Origin: Podarcis raffonei | Lineage: Eukaryota > Chordata > Lepidosauria > Squamata > Lacertidae | Reading direction: 5' to 3' | Length of the DNA stretch: 64,000 nucleotides | Assembly (NCBI RefSeq): GCF_027172205.1 | Contig: NC_070614.1 | Location: forward strand, 46,502,001 to 46,566,000 | Shown here: piece by piece, positions 53,976 through 64,000 of the stretch | Layout: each line of letters begins with the position of its first letter | Numbering within the stretch: position 1 is the stretch's first letter | Position numbers and translations under genes: made by a program | The notes under the pieces: model-generated | What the model was told of the DNA's origin: nothing | What the model saw: only the letters and a program-made list of their open reading frames with translations | Database searches by the model: none

Positions 53976-53979
53976 TTTT

Positions 53980-54690
53980 AAACAACGGGAGGAAGGGGAA
54001 ACGTGAACTGACTAAAATAGGCTCATGAAACATTTTGTGTTGTATCCGAAGCCCAAATAAACCAATTTCTTTTAAAATAATCATTGGTTTCCAAAAGTCA
54101 ATGAACTTGGCATATCATGTGTGCCTCTTGAATTTCAAGCAACAGAAAACTCTGTTCTACATAACTGGATACTGGTAATCACTCTTACTCCAAGTATGGT
54201 TGTTTTAAGAAAACTTAAGCTTTTTGTGGAAATTGTGTTTTTATTCCTTTCACACATACCAATAATTGTATCTTTTTCATGGAAGAACTCTTTACTGTTG
54301 AAGATTAAATAACCCTTTAAGTGCCACTAGGGGGCAGCAAATATAAGGAAATGCTATGCAGTTTTGTCAGCACAACTGTCTGAGGCAGGAAGCCTGTGCC
54401 CCTGTTCATATACTCTGCCAGGGTGGTTGCAAGTCCCTGGTCACACCTATACCATACATTTAATGCACTCTTATACCACTTTAAAAATCATGGCTTTCCC
54501 CAAAGATTTCTGGGAACTGCAGTTTACTAAGGGTGCTGGGAATTGCAGCTCTGAAAGGTTTGACTAGCAACCCTCATGCGACCTCTGTTCTTGTGAAAAC
54601 TGGGCCTTCTAGTTGGAATACCCTATTGTGAAAAGTCCAATTTGTGAGAGAAACAAATCACATAAAAAAGGTCACCGTGTACTTTTAATG
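53980..54690. other. Outer end of the right arm
   Basis: Mirrors about 6780-7410 up to about 54630, after which no left-arm counterpart is seen in the window. No gene. Confidence 0.5.
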
Positions 54691-54692
54691 CA

Positions 54693-54935
54693 TGAGAGAG
54701 CCAGTGTGGTGTAGTGGTTAAGAGCGGTAGTCACGTAATCTGGGGAACCGGGTTCGTGTCTCCGCTCCTCCACATGCAGCTGCTGGGTGACCTTGGGCTA
54801 GTCACACTTCTCTGAAGTCTTTCAGCCCCACTCACCTCACAGAGTGTTTGTTGTGGGGGAGGAAGGGAAAAGGAGAATGTTAGCCGCTTTGAGACTCCTT
54901 CGGGTTGTGATAAAACGGGATATCAAATCCAAACT
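54693..54935 (+). repeat. MIR-like CORE-SINE
   Basis: Full copy: GAGAGCCAGTGTGGTGTAGT head, GCTGGGTGACCTTGGGCTAG core, GATATCAAATCC tail. Ends in a TCTTCTTCTTC run. Confidence 0.8.
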
Positions 54936-54939
54936 CATC

Positions 54940-55805
54940 TTCTTCTTCATACACATTTTTGCCAGCATCTACACAACATTGTTGGCATTCAGACTCCCTC
55001 ACCCCCATTTAATGTGGATTTACCTTTTCAGGGGGAATTCTAATAAACCGCGCGCGCACACACACACACACTTGCAATATCTGAGCAATTCCTTTTATAA
55101 TACTAAGAGTTTTCTTCAAAGTTAGTCCTACTCAGAGTAGACCCATTGAAATTAATATAGCTGCCAATTTAGACCAATTAATTTCAGGGTAGAACTTAGA
55201 TGGCTACAGCCCTAAGCTCACATCCGCGGGAACCCAAAAGAGGCTCCTATCTAGTAAAATGGCTGATCTGTTGCTAGATATGGTTGCTTGTTACAATCTG
55301 CTTCATTGGGTCAACGGTGGACAAACTTGATGATCCTTTCCTCCTCTAATAGTTTTCTCATGAAATCTGCCAGTGATAGCTACTGTGTGAAAAATCAGCT
55401 TTGGATGGGGAAAAGGCACTGGGTGATGTAAGAAAACCACTCTGATGTCATACCCTCCGAATTCTGGAGATCTGATACCAGGATGTGTATCTTCTGGGAT
55501 GCACACCCAGGCCAGTCATGTGACCCACGCCTCACTCTACTCTGATAAAAGTGCTTTTTTGGGGGTGAGTTCACAGCACACAAAATGGCTGTTGTGATCT
55601 TACACAGAGAAAAAAAGTATGTCCCATTTTTTTCTGGGACACACAACAAGTATGTCATGTTTTGAAGGTGAATCTTAGTGTGGAAAATCAGCTCCACAAC
55701 CAAAATCTGATGAGGCCTAATTCAACCTGAACCTTCCCCTAGAAACAACTTTGAGAGCAGCTAGCCTGTATTGAGTGCCTCAGGTTGTGCAGTTCTAACT
55801 TTGGA
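54940..55805. other. Unique flank, no gene
   Basis: A short (CA)n at 55052-55070. Frames here are short and show no known motif. Confidence 0.4.
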
Positions 55806-55809
55806 CATA

Positions 55810-56549
55810 CAGTGGTGCCTCGCAAGACGAAATTAATTCGTTCCGCAAGTTTTTTCTTCTTGCGAGTTTTTCGTCTTGCGAAGCACGGTTTCCCATAGGA
55901 ATGCATTGAAAATCAATCAATGCGTTCCTATGGAAACCGCCTTCAGACCAGGTCCGGGGACAGTCTGTCCCCCGACCTCTTCTGAAGGCTGGGGGGGGGG
56001 ACAAGGGCTTTTCTTCCCACCGCCAGCCTTCAGAAGGCTGTTCTGAAGGCTGGCGGTGGGAAGAAAAGCCCTTTTCCCCACCTCCCACCCCGCAAGCTCC
56101 GGGGACAGGAGGGCTTTCCTCCCGACTGCCAGCATTTTAAAAGCCCCCAGGACAGCGGAGGCTTCTCCGCTGTCCCGGGGAGATTTTAAAATGCTGGCGG
56201 GCGAGAGCGAAACCTTCGCTGCCGCCCGCCAGCATTTTCAGATCGCCCCGGGACAGCGGAGAAGTCTCCGCTGTCCCGGGGGCTTTTAAAATGCTGGCGG
56301 GCGGCAGCGAAGCCTTCGCTGCCACCCGCCAGCATTTTCAGATCGCCCCGGGACAGCGGAGAAGTCTCCGCTGTCCCGGGAAGGCAGGCGGGGGGAGCAA
56401 AGACTTTTGCGGAGATTTCCCTATGGGCTTTCTTCTTGCGAAGCAAGCCCATAGGGAAATTCGTCTTGCGGAACGACTCAAAAACGGAAAACTCTTTCGT
56501 CTTGCGAGTTTTTCGTTTTACGAGGCGTTCGTCTTGCGAGGCACCACTG
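55810..56549. mobile_element. Tigger-derived element with an internal repeat array
   Basis: 740 bp with Tigger ends (CAGTGGTGCCTCGCAAGACG and CGTCTTGCGAGGCACCACTG), TA at 55808-55809 and 56550-56551. The interior (56100-56390) is GC-rich and made of alternating direct and inverted units (GACAGCGGAGAAGTCTCCGC, AAAATGCTGGCGGGCG). No transposase is present. The ends match the complete element at 36558 closely. Confidence 0.88.
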
Positions 56550-56629
56550 TAGGTTGGAGCTGTACCATTATGAAGACTGGTGGCAATTCAGAATTACTCC
56601 TTCCTTTGTGTTGTCCCCTTTCCCAACTT

Positions 56630-56654
56630 GAAGTGTGTGTGTGTGTGTGTGTGC

Positions 56655-56685
<31 letters not shown>

Positions 56686-56712
56686 AGGGAGGGAGGGAGG
56701 GAGGGAGGGAGA
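56630..56712. repeat. Compound microsatellite (GT)n(GA)n(GGGA)n
   Basis: Three adjacent simple arrays. Several arginine/glutamate- or serine-rich reading frames across it are artefacts. Confidence 0.95.
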
Positions 56713-56849
56713 TGAACTGGATTGGACTTTACTTTGGCCCAATTCTTCTTGTTATCCGGTGCAGTGGAGACCAAAGGCTTGAAGAGGCTCTTAGGAGACG
56801 TAGCTCCTGGGAAGAGGGATTGATTGTTAAGTCACTCTGAGAGCTGTAG

Positions 56850-57797
56850 TCCAGAAAGGGGAATAGGAGTCACCTAACAACTCTCCTTGCCCTTAACAAA
56901 CTACAGTTCCCAGGATGCTTTTGGGGAAGCCATGGCTACTTAAAGTGGTATGATACTGTTTGAAAAATTATATGTATAATGTATGTATATATGTATAATT
57001 TTATAGCAGGGGGGGGAAACTTACTGCATTTATAGTAGGAGAAAAGTTAGCAAAATCCTTTTGATCATCTCCCTTGGCAGAAGTTTCAGACTGTAGATCA
57101 CTTTAATTAATTCAATAAGTTTTGTAGGCCACTGGGGGTATCTTGCAGAAATTTGAACAAAATTAGTCTATAGGCATGGGACTTAATCAGGCAACAAAGT
57201 TTTGAAGAGTTAGTAGCAAACTTTTTGTTCTCTTGGTACATCAGGGGAAGCAGATAATGAGGTTGGTTTGGAAGGGGAAATCAATTAGCATTTGTTTTGC
57301 TACCTGCACACTAATCAGAGAATGAGGCAGAAAAGTTTTGTGTTTGTTTGTTTGTTTTTAATTGAAAAGCAACAGACTTAGATTGTCCATCAAGAGTCAA
57401 GTGGTAAAGTGGAACCTCAAACTAATTCATTTGTGATAAAAAAGAATATACCCCTCCACACAAAAAAACCCTATGATTTAACATTCACATAGGTAAAATC
57501 TTATTCTATTTATTTTATTGTAAACATTATTGCATTTTATATCCCACATTTCCTCCAAGGAGCTCATTATTCTCCCCCTCCCCCTTTTCTCCTCACAAGA
57601 ATCCTGTGAGGCGGGTTTGAGGAAAAGAGAGTGACTGATCTAAAGTCACCCAGTGATTTGGTCTTCCGGGTCCTAGTCTGGCCCTCTGACCACTGCGCCA
57701 CCCATTGGCCACTAGCCCATGACTACTAGCCTATGATAGCACTCACCATAATGACTGTATGCTATCTCCAGGACCAGAAGCATCATGCTTCTGAATA
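56850..57797. other. Spacer with an old SINE/LINE tail
   Basis: Positions 57490-57715 on the minus strand resemble a CORE-SINE or L2-type end (GTGGCGCAGTGGTCAGAGG, AAGTCACCCAGTG on the plus strand). Remaining sequence shows nothing. Confidence 0.45.
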
Positions 57798-57980
57798 CAG
57801 TTGTACCTCTAATTATGAACGTAATTCACTCCGGAGGTCTGTTCTTAACCTGAAACTGTTCTTAACTAGAGGTGTGCTTTCACTAATGGGGCCTCTTGCT
57901 GACGCTGCGCCGCCAGCACGCGATTTCCATTCTCATCCTGGGACAAAGTTCTCAACTCGAGGTAACTCTTCCAGGTTATT
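57798..57980. mobile_element. Partial Tigger/mariner-like MITE (GGTACC family)
   Basis: Left end CAGTTGTACCTCTAATTATG matches 27913; the right end is lost. Confidence 0.6.
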
Positions 57981-58450
57981 TAAGGCAGTGCCATTTTTCG
58001 CCAACATTTCTCTGTTGAAAATAGGGACATCCCATTCCAGAAAGATAATTTTACTATTTATACCCCACACATCTTACTGGGATGCCCCAGCCACTCTAGG
58101 CAGTTTCCAACATATATAAAAATATAATAAAACATTAAACTTTTTTTTAAAAAACCTACCTATACCAGATTGCATTAAAATGGCCTAGGGGTCGGATAAC
58201 TCCCTACCCTCCAACATTTCTCTAACGAAGATAGGGACATCCTAAGGAAAAGTGGGACATTCCGGGATCAAATCAGAAACCAGGATGGCTTCTCCAAATC
58301 AGGGATGTCCCTGGAAAATAGGGACACTTGGAGGGTCTGTGATGGTTGATGTTTGGATGGTGTGAACTGAGCAGGACCTATTGGGAATTGTAATCCAAAC
58401 ATAACAAGAGCACAGATTGTAGACGGCTGATTGAAGCATTGTGACCATCC

Positions 58451-58525
58451 TCCGAAGGCATCTTTAAATAAAGCTTGCTCAACTGATATTATGTCAACAG
58501 AATGAAGACAATCAGCTGTGGTAAG
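58451..58525 (+). promoter_or_regulatory. OR promoter cassette and leader exon for 59842
   Basis: An EBF-like TCCGAAGGCA (58451-58460, weaker than the consensus), TTTAAATAAA (58463-58472), and a leader exon ending AATCAGCTGTG at 58520, followed by the donor GTAAGATTAT. It lies 1.3 kb upstream of the OR ATG. The exon aligns base for base with the 36.0 kb cassette over GAATGAAGACA. Confidence 0.6.
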
Positions 58526-58529
58526 ATTA

Positions 58530-59815
58530 TAGGATTTAGAAATCTACATGAAATATAATTTCACCATGGCTATGCCAGGCATATTACATAATATTATATT
58601 GATTTGCTTTCTTTATAAATGTATTTATAGATTTTTTATTATGGGCTGAACATGACTATCTTTTGTGTGAAAGACATCTAGTGCAGTATAAATGCATTAT
58701 TTTGTGTTTTGTGTATTCTGTTTTCTTCCTACCTACTCTACAAGTCATTGTCCGAAAATAAATATACTATACTTCTACATAATTAAATCATTAAATAGGC
58801 AATAAAGTTAGAATAAAACCCAAAAGAATAATCTACAAAGCAGTTGGAAATGGAACCACAAATCTATTACTGTTAATATTATGTATCTATCTATCTAAGT
58901 CTTTATTTGATTATACATATGAGGCTGGGTGTATTTCTTCAGGAAGGGATATACCATGAAACCATACAAAGTCTTCTTAGAAGTTTGTCTCCTAGAGTTC
59001 AACAAGGTTTAATCCTAGGAAAATGGGAATAGGATTGCAGCCTTAATGCTCTATGTACAAATGCTGAATTTTTGTATTTGGTTGGATATAAGGATGAGTG
59101 GTTGTGTGAATTTTGATTTCTCTCTGTTCCTCACTTTTCACATTCTGAAGTTTGGTTTTCCACATTTTCAAATCGGATTGTGGTTGTTGTTGTTGTTTAA
59201 GTCATCCTGAAAAATTGTCAGTATCTCATTGCAAATTTCTCCTATTTCTTCCCCACCCCTAGTTGGAAGATTGAGGATGCTGTGGTTTGTTTGTTTTTTA
59301 AAATGAGAAGAAGGTATAGATGAGAAATAAGGCTCTTTGTGATCAACAACTTTATCTTGTAAATGATATTATAAAGAAGCAATAGAAATAAAACAAACAC
59401 ATAATTAGAGGTAAGGTAAAGCAGCTATCTTTCTTTTAATAAGGTCCAGTGAAGTTCTGACCGTCTTGAACAACACATGTTTACATGCAATGTACAGTGA
59501 AGAATGCTGGTCATTTTCCAAGTGCAGAGTACTGCAAAATCAATGAGAATTTTACAGAATCATGATCTGGAGGAAAACCTACTTTGAGCTTTCTGTTCTA
59601 AACTTCTACTGCTGGCAAGAAAACAAAACATTCTGTATTTTTTTTATGAGCAACAGAACAAAAGGAACAAAGAATTAGTTGTGGTGTCAAAAGAAAACAT
59701 CTTGATAATTCTTGTCAGCGAGGAAGCTCCTGTTAGTGCCCAGAACAGTAGAAGAGCGGAAAAAGAGTCTGCCTTGAATCACACAAACTCTAAAGCATAC
59801 ATGTTTCAACTGCTT
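58530..59815. other. Presumed leader intron of OR 59842
   Basis: AT-rich, without long frames. A candidate acceptor is TTCTTGTCAG at about 59711-59720. CTTGAATCACACAAACTC (59773-59790) is shared with the flanks of 28468 and 33754. Confidence 0.4.
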
Positions 59816-59841
59816 GATTGTTCTATACTTCCACATTGGCC

Positions 59842-60789
59842 ATGGGATTGAAGAACCAGAGCAGCATGGAGCAGGTGACTGAGTTCATCTTAACTAGCTT
59901 CCAACTTCCTAGGCACTTGGAGCTCATCCTTTTTGTGGTGCTTCTTGTTGTTTTCCTGATAACAGTAGCTGGGAATATCACCATCATCACACTGGTATGC
60001 TTGGACCAGCGCCTCCAAACCCCCATGTACTTTTTCCTCTGCAACCTCTCACTCATGGAGGTCTTCTTTGTCACGTCTATTATCCCCAAGATGCTGGTGG
60101 ACATGGTTTCTCTGAACAAAGTCATCTCTTTCTTTGGCTGTGTGGCCCAATGCTATTTCTACTTCTTCTTTGGTGCCAGTGAAACCATCCTTCTTGCTGT
60201 GGTGGCCTTTGATCACTATGTTGCCATCTGTAAGCCACTGCGCTATGCCATCATTATGAATGAATGGGTCTGCATTGATTTGGTCCTGGGCTGCTGGATC
60301 GGTGGCTTCCTTGCTCCTGCTGCCCCAATCATTTTACTCTACCCACTATCCTTCTGTGGCTCTAATATTATAGACCATTTCTTCTGTGACTACACCCCAG
60401 TTGTAAAGCTTTCTTGCAGTGATGTGCAGGCCCTCCTGGCTCTGGAGAATGTCTTGTGCTCAGTTATGCTCCTGGGCTCTTTGTTTGTAACTCTTCTCTC
60501 TTACGTCTACATCATTGGCACCATCTTGTGCATGCATTCCACCAAAGGACGACAAAAGACATTTTCCACCTGTGCATCTCACATCACTGTAGCCTCCATT
60601 TTTTATGGCAGCTCAATTATCATGTATGCTTTACCCAGCCAGGGATACTCCCAAGATGTCCAGATGGGCCTTGCTGTCCTTACTGGGGTAGTTACTCCTT
60701 TACTGAACCCTTTTATTTATAGTCTAAGAAATGAGAAGGTCAAGGAGGCCTTCAAAGACTGTCTGAAGAAGAGAAAATTCACACTCTGA
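59842..60789 (+). CDS. Class II olfactory receptor, family 6/11-like (315 aa), DHY in place of DRY
   Basis: An intact receptor frame with sequon N5-Q-S, GN at 44-45, PMYFFLCN at 61-68, CDYTPVVKLSC in ECL2, KTFSTCASH and [12 protein letters not shown]. The start at 59842 (ATGGGATTG) is the standard OR start; the frame is open a little further up. Residues 121-133 read VAFDHYVAICKPL: the Arg of the E/DRY motif, which contacts the G protein in nearly all class A receptors, is His125. The rest of the motif and every other hallmark is intact, and no stop is present. So it is either a newly inactivated receptor or one with altered coupling. Closest relatives in the window are 28468 and 33754. Confidence 0.93.
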   Translation: MGLKNQSSMEQVTEFILTSFQLPRHLELILFVVLLVVFLITVAGNITIITLVCLDQRLQTPMYFFLCNLSLMEVFFVTSIIPKMLVDMVSLNKVISFFGCVAQCYFYFFFGASETILLAVVAFDHYVAICKPLRYAIIMNEWVCIDLVLGCWIGGFLAPAAPIILLYPLSFCGSNIIDHFFCDYTPVVKLSCSDVQALLALENVLCSVMLLGSLFVTLLSYVYIIGTILCMHSTKGRQKTFSTCASHITVASIFYGSSIIMYALPSQGYSQDVQMGLAVLTGVVTPLLNPFIYSLRNEKVKEAFKDCLKKRKFTL

Positions 60790-60794
60790 GAATG

Positions 60795-61760
60795 AAGCAA
60801 CTTGTTGATCCATCCTGCTCTTCCTTTGTTGAACTGTCATTGGTTTGATTTGTTCTTCTACAAATTGCCTGGCGAATGAGAGCAAGTTGTAGGGTGATGT
60901 GGTCAGTGCTTTTTTCTTTAAAAAAATGTTTAGGGGTACTCTCATTTTCCTACTCATATTGAAATACTACCCCTCAACGAGGCCAAACTTAGATTCACAA
61001 AATGTTTAGCGGTATGCATATCACTGCGTACTCCCAGAAAAAAAGCACTGGATGGGTTAAATTCCACCTTACCTCCAAGGAGCACAAGGTGCTGTGCATG
61101 GTTCTCCCCACTACCCATTCCACTATCACAACAACTATGTAATGTAGGTTAAAGAAAAAGAAATACAAAATTGGGTCATATGACAAGAAGGTTATTTTTT
61201 TAAAAATGCACCTTTTCTCACATGCCCAGAAAATGGAGAACATTGAGCAAACTTTTCTCCAGGTATTTTCCATGCTGTTAGGGTGCATGTGGGGTAGTAG
61301 TCACCTTTTTCTTTTAGTACATGGGTGGGGAATCTCTGACATATGAGCCAAATGTGGTGTTCCAGGTGCCCCCATTGGGATCTTCAAACCATTTCGGGGA
61401 AAGCTGCACACATCCACCATACACACGATGTGATATTTGCATAAGTTATGGGGCAGATAAGGGTGCGGTTTCAAAGGAACTATTACGAGATTAAAGCAGG
61501 CTCCCGATTATTCCTTTGCTGAAGGAAGGTTTGCTTTCCAATGTCCAGCAGCTGATCAGATGTTGACACACACCTTGCTCAAGGAAGGTGAAGTAGTCCC
61601 TATTCAGTGAAAATCACTTCTTCCTCCCAGTGATGTTCCTTGAACTTGTCCCATGTTGGGGACTTAGGCACATTGGCAGAACTACCAATCGTGTGACTTC
61701 ATAATGATGCCACGTGATTGCCAAGTGAGGTGTCCCACCCAACAGTCAATCGTTGCCCTA
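60795..61760. other. OR downstream sequence, no gene
   Basis: Shares a CAAGTTGTAGGGTGATG-like 3' flank with the 49.7 kb pseudogene. No other feature is recognised. Confidence 0.4.
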
Positions 61761-61762
61761 TA

Positions 61763-61998
61763 GCAGGCATGTCCAACAGGTAGATCATTGGATGTCTGTG
61801 GTAGATTACTGGTAGATCACTGATTCCCCCCAAAGAAGCTGAACAACTGTGGCTCCCCTAAAAAAAGCTCAACATTTTACCTCCTCCCTGAAAAACTCAA
61901 TAACTTTGACCTGAACCCTAAAAAGGGGGGTAGATCATTGTCAGTTTTTAACTCTGTGAGTAGATCGCAGTCTCTTGGGAGTTGGCCACCTGTGCTCT
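61763..61998. mobile_element. Possible hAT-like MITE
   Basis: Begins CAGGCATGTCCAACAGGTAG and ends GTTGGCCACCTGTG, a short imperfect inverted pair with GTAGATC repeats inside. The flanking 8 bp duplication expected for hAT is not clear. Confidence 0.35.
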
Positions 61999-62164
61999 AC
62001 AGGGTGGAGCCGAATGTTCCCCTGTCTTCCCTCTAATGTCACTAAGTCTGGGATCCTGGGAAGGATGAAAACTCCTGGCCAGAATTCCAATACACTTGCT
62101 GCTGCTGTGCCCGACTCCACTTGCAACCTTGGGGTGGAGGAGAGAAAGAAGAAGATAAGCTAAT

Positions 62165-62260
62165 GTATTGTAATCATTATTATTTATTTATTTATTATAC
62201 CGCCCTTCATCTGAGGATCACAGGGCAGTTTGCAGTACAGGCATCCCCTCCACATACACA
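62165..62260 (-). repeat. CR1/L2-group LINE 3' tail
   Basis: TTATTTATTTATTATACCGC CCTTCATCTGAGGATCACAG: a reverse LINE tail like that at 32390-32510. Confidence 0.6.
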
Positions 62261-62299
62261 TACACACAATCAATTAATAATCAACTGTGTATACACGCA

Positions 62300-62800
62300 G
62301 TGCTGGGAAATAATCAAATAATTCAATTCAAACCAGGAAATGGTGGGAGAGAGCTGGAGAGTGCTTGTGGCTCATGGATAGACCATCCCCGGAGCTGAGA
62401 GAGGAAGCCCATTAGAGACCAGAAGTGTAGTGGGGCTTTGTTTAGGCTGCTCAGCCTCCCTGCCTAACAGACGATGTGTGGGGCAGCGCAGCAGCAGCAG
62501 TCACTTTTCCACACGTCCTCCAGCCTCCTGCCCACCCCAGAGCTTCAATTCTAGTTGTTGATATTTTGGGACACAGTATTTTTGGTATGGGTTGAAGAGA
62601 GAGTGGCAGAGAGGGAGTTTAAAGGGTCTTTAAAGGGTGCTCCCCACATTATGTGATTTCACTTAAGCGTGAGGGGGCCCGGAATGTAACCCCAAGATAA
62701 GTGGGGAGTCACCTGCATAAAAACACAACGATGCATAACATAATTACAAATGAAATCCTCCCCCAAACCACAAACACAGTTTCAAAGGCCATAGATTATT
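62300..62800. other. Spacer, no gene
   Basis: Nothing recognisable. Confidence 0.35.
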
Positions 62801-63055
62801 TAATTAGCCAAAGGTACAGAGAGGATGAATTTTTTTTTCCTGGCACCTAAATATATGAAAGGAAGGCACCAGATGAGCCTCTCTGGGGAGAGCATTCCAC
62901 AAACAGTAAGAAGAAAAGGGCTTACTGTTTCTAAAGGTGAGCCCCGCTCTAAATGAACTGTTGGAAAATAACTCCTCCCTCTGGAAAATAATTGATGAAA
63001 TAGTATTATGTTTCTCCTTTTGAATGCAACCTGTCAATATCATGCCAGCACACAT
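62800..63055 (-). repeat. Decayed CR1/L2 LINE coding fragment
   Basis: Minus strand reads SFRAGLTFRNSKPFSSYC then LWNALPREAHLVPSFHIFR, the usual C-terminal WNALP motif of CR1/L2 ORF2. Frame open only by chance. Confidence 0.65.
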
Positions 63056-63321
63056 GTTTCAGAGTAGGAGAATATAGTAGCTGAATCATAGATCGTCTGC
63101 TTTGCCTGAATAAGATCCCAGGTGCAACCTCTACCATGTCCAGGCAGAGAAATTGCTGGAGAAATTGCCAACCCAACCGGGATATAGGATTGAACATGGG
63201 ACTGTTTGAACCTGGCAGGGGCTGCTGGGAATTGTAATCCAAACACATTGATAGCACAAGGTTGGAGAAGACTGATTCATGCATGCAGCAGAAATCTGGT
63301 CTGTTCAGTATAATTGTCATC

Positions 63322-63401
63322 TTCCCAAGGTACCTTTAAATAAAGTGTGCATTGCTGGTATTCTATAGAGAGGATTATGAAAGGCACCCAGCCGTGGTAA
63401 G
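63322..63401 (+). promoter_or_regulatory. OR promoter cassette for a gene beyond the window
   Basis: TTCCCAAGGTA (63322-63332, EBF-like), TTTAAATAAA (63335-63344), leader exon ending CACCCAGCCGTG at 63396 and the donor GTAAGACTAA. All elements align with the 58.5 kb cassette. No receptor frame follows within the remaining 600 bp, but in the other units the receptor starts 1.2-1.4 kb after the donor, which would be past 64000. Confidence 0.5.
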
Positions 63402-63409
63402 ACTAATGG

Positions 63410-64000
63410 ACTTGGAAAACTTACATCATTTCTGTTTGAGACTTTCAGCTGATAACTGCACCATACTTAGGCAACACTCTACAAATTTACTCTACACACA
63501 AACACTTATCTCTTATTTAACTTATGGATCAAGATGGGTAGCTTTGCTTTTTGTGTAATGTTTACTTTTCTCTTTGTTTTCTTTTTTGTTGGTTTTAATG
63601 TCTCTGTTCTTTTGTTTATATATTGTAAGTCACTTAAAATTACTTTAGTAAAACAGTGACCAGTAAATTTAATGATGTGAATAATAGACACACTATTATC
63701 TATGCTATACTACACAATCCAATAATTACATAGCAAAAAGTTAGCATTTTAATTGTTTTAGCGCTTGAACTGAAAATGCATATGAGGCTCTCCTCTCCAG
63801 GAAGGTATTTAAAGAGCAAATTTTTGATGTCTAGGAGCCAATAAAACTGCTTAGAGGTTTCAATACAACCAAGCAGTACATAAACATTGCAAAATAAATT
63901 GTTTTTTAATTACAGTAAGAAGTCAGTCCCACAGGGTTCAATGGAAATTTGAACACTAGTAATGTATGAGAAAATGTTGATTTTTTTTTTTAAAATGTAT
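63410..64000. other. Presumed leader intron running out of the window
   Basis: AT-rich, no frame of note. Related to the sequence following the 48.7 kb and 58.5 kb cassettes (GATAACTGCACCATAC, cf. GAAAGCTGCATCATAC). Confidence 0.35.

Larger units (their letters stand above)
36820..54650 (-). repeat. Right arm of the large inverted repeat
   Basis: Reverse-complement partner of 930-24374. Arms are broken up by private insertions: L1, Tigger-derived element and SINE here; LINE plus retrovirus fossil and solo LTR on the left. The inner spacer is about 12.4 kb (24375-36819). Confidence 0.85.

Noticed and set aside
56186-56452. Repeat-rich frames at 55795-56452 as a repeat protein
   Set aside because: They translate the inverted GC-rich units of a non-autonomous Tigger in several frames equally.

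Overview
This window is vertebrate nuclear DNA from a squamate reptile, most likely a lizard. It has intronless class II olfactory receptor (OR) reading frames, Sauria-type SINEs, MIR-like CORE-SINEs, CR1/L2, Vingi-like and L1 LINEs, young Tigger DNA transposons, solo LTRs and one beta-type endogenous retrovirus fossil. No bacterial features, CRISPR arrays or rRNA genes are seen. The host genes form one OR cluster. Seven full-length or near full-length ORs are at 1956-2918 (-), 18323-19276 (-), 28468-29421 (-), 33754-34734 (-), 43914-44867 (+), 51552-52514 (+) and 59842-60789 (+). At least nine OR pseudogenes or fragments lie among them.

The main architecture is a large, imperfect inverted repeat centred near 30.7 kb. 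The left arm (about 0.9-24.4 kb) reappears in reverse complement as the right arm (about 36.8-54.7 kb). Paired items are OR 1956 with 51552, OR 18323 with 43914, the Tigger transposase 21838 with 37946, OR pseudogene 4990 with 49195, and many intergenic repeats. The left arm also carries a direct duplication: 6.78-8.9 kb repeats 0.94-2.3 kb. Because each arm serves as the empty site for insertions in the other, relative dates can be read. The Vingi-like LINE (10331-15972, with the retrovirus inside it) and a solo LTR (9555-9965) are only in the left arm. The L1 (40626-42340), a Tigger-derived element (50198-50552) and a Sauria SINE (52694-53057) are only in the right arm. The central spacer (24.4-36.4 kb) holds two further ORs in tandem (28468 and 33754, both -) that share about 1.7 kb of upstream sequence. 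The right flank (55-64 kb) holds one more OR of that subfamily and what looks like the promoter of another OR starting beyond the window.

Two OR subfamilies are present. One resembles OR6C (1956, 18323, 43914, 51552). The other (28468, 33754, 59842 and the 5 kb/49 kb pseudogenes) is a family 6/11-like group. The second group has a repeated upstream cassette: an EBF/Olf-1-like site, a TATA-like box about 12 bp downstream, then a short exon ending in ATG or GTG at a splice donor. I see six copies (6.1, 30.8, 36.0, 48.6, 58.5 and 63.3 kb). The donor is GT upstream of two intact genes, GC upstream of gene 28468, and destroyed upstream of the two pseudogenes. Gene 28468 has no ATG of its own, and the exon plus a TAG acceptor would supply one. 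In both inverted gene pairs, amino-acid differences are concentrated between TM3 and TM5, the odorant-binding part, while the ends are nearly identical.
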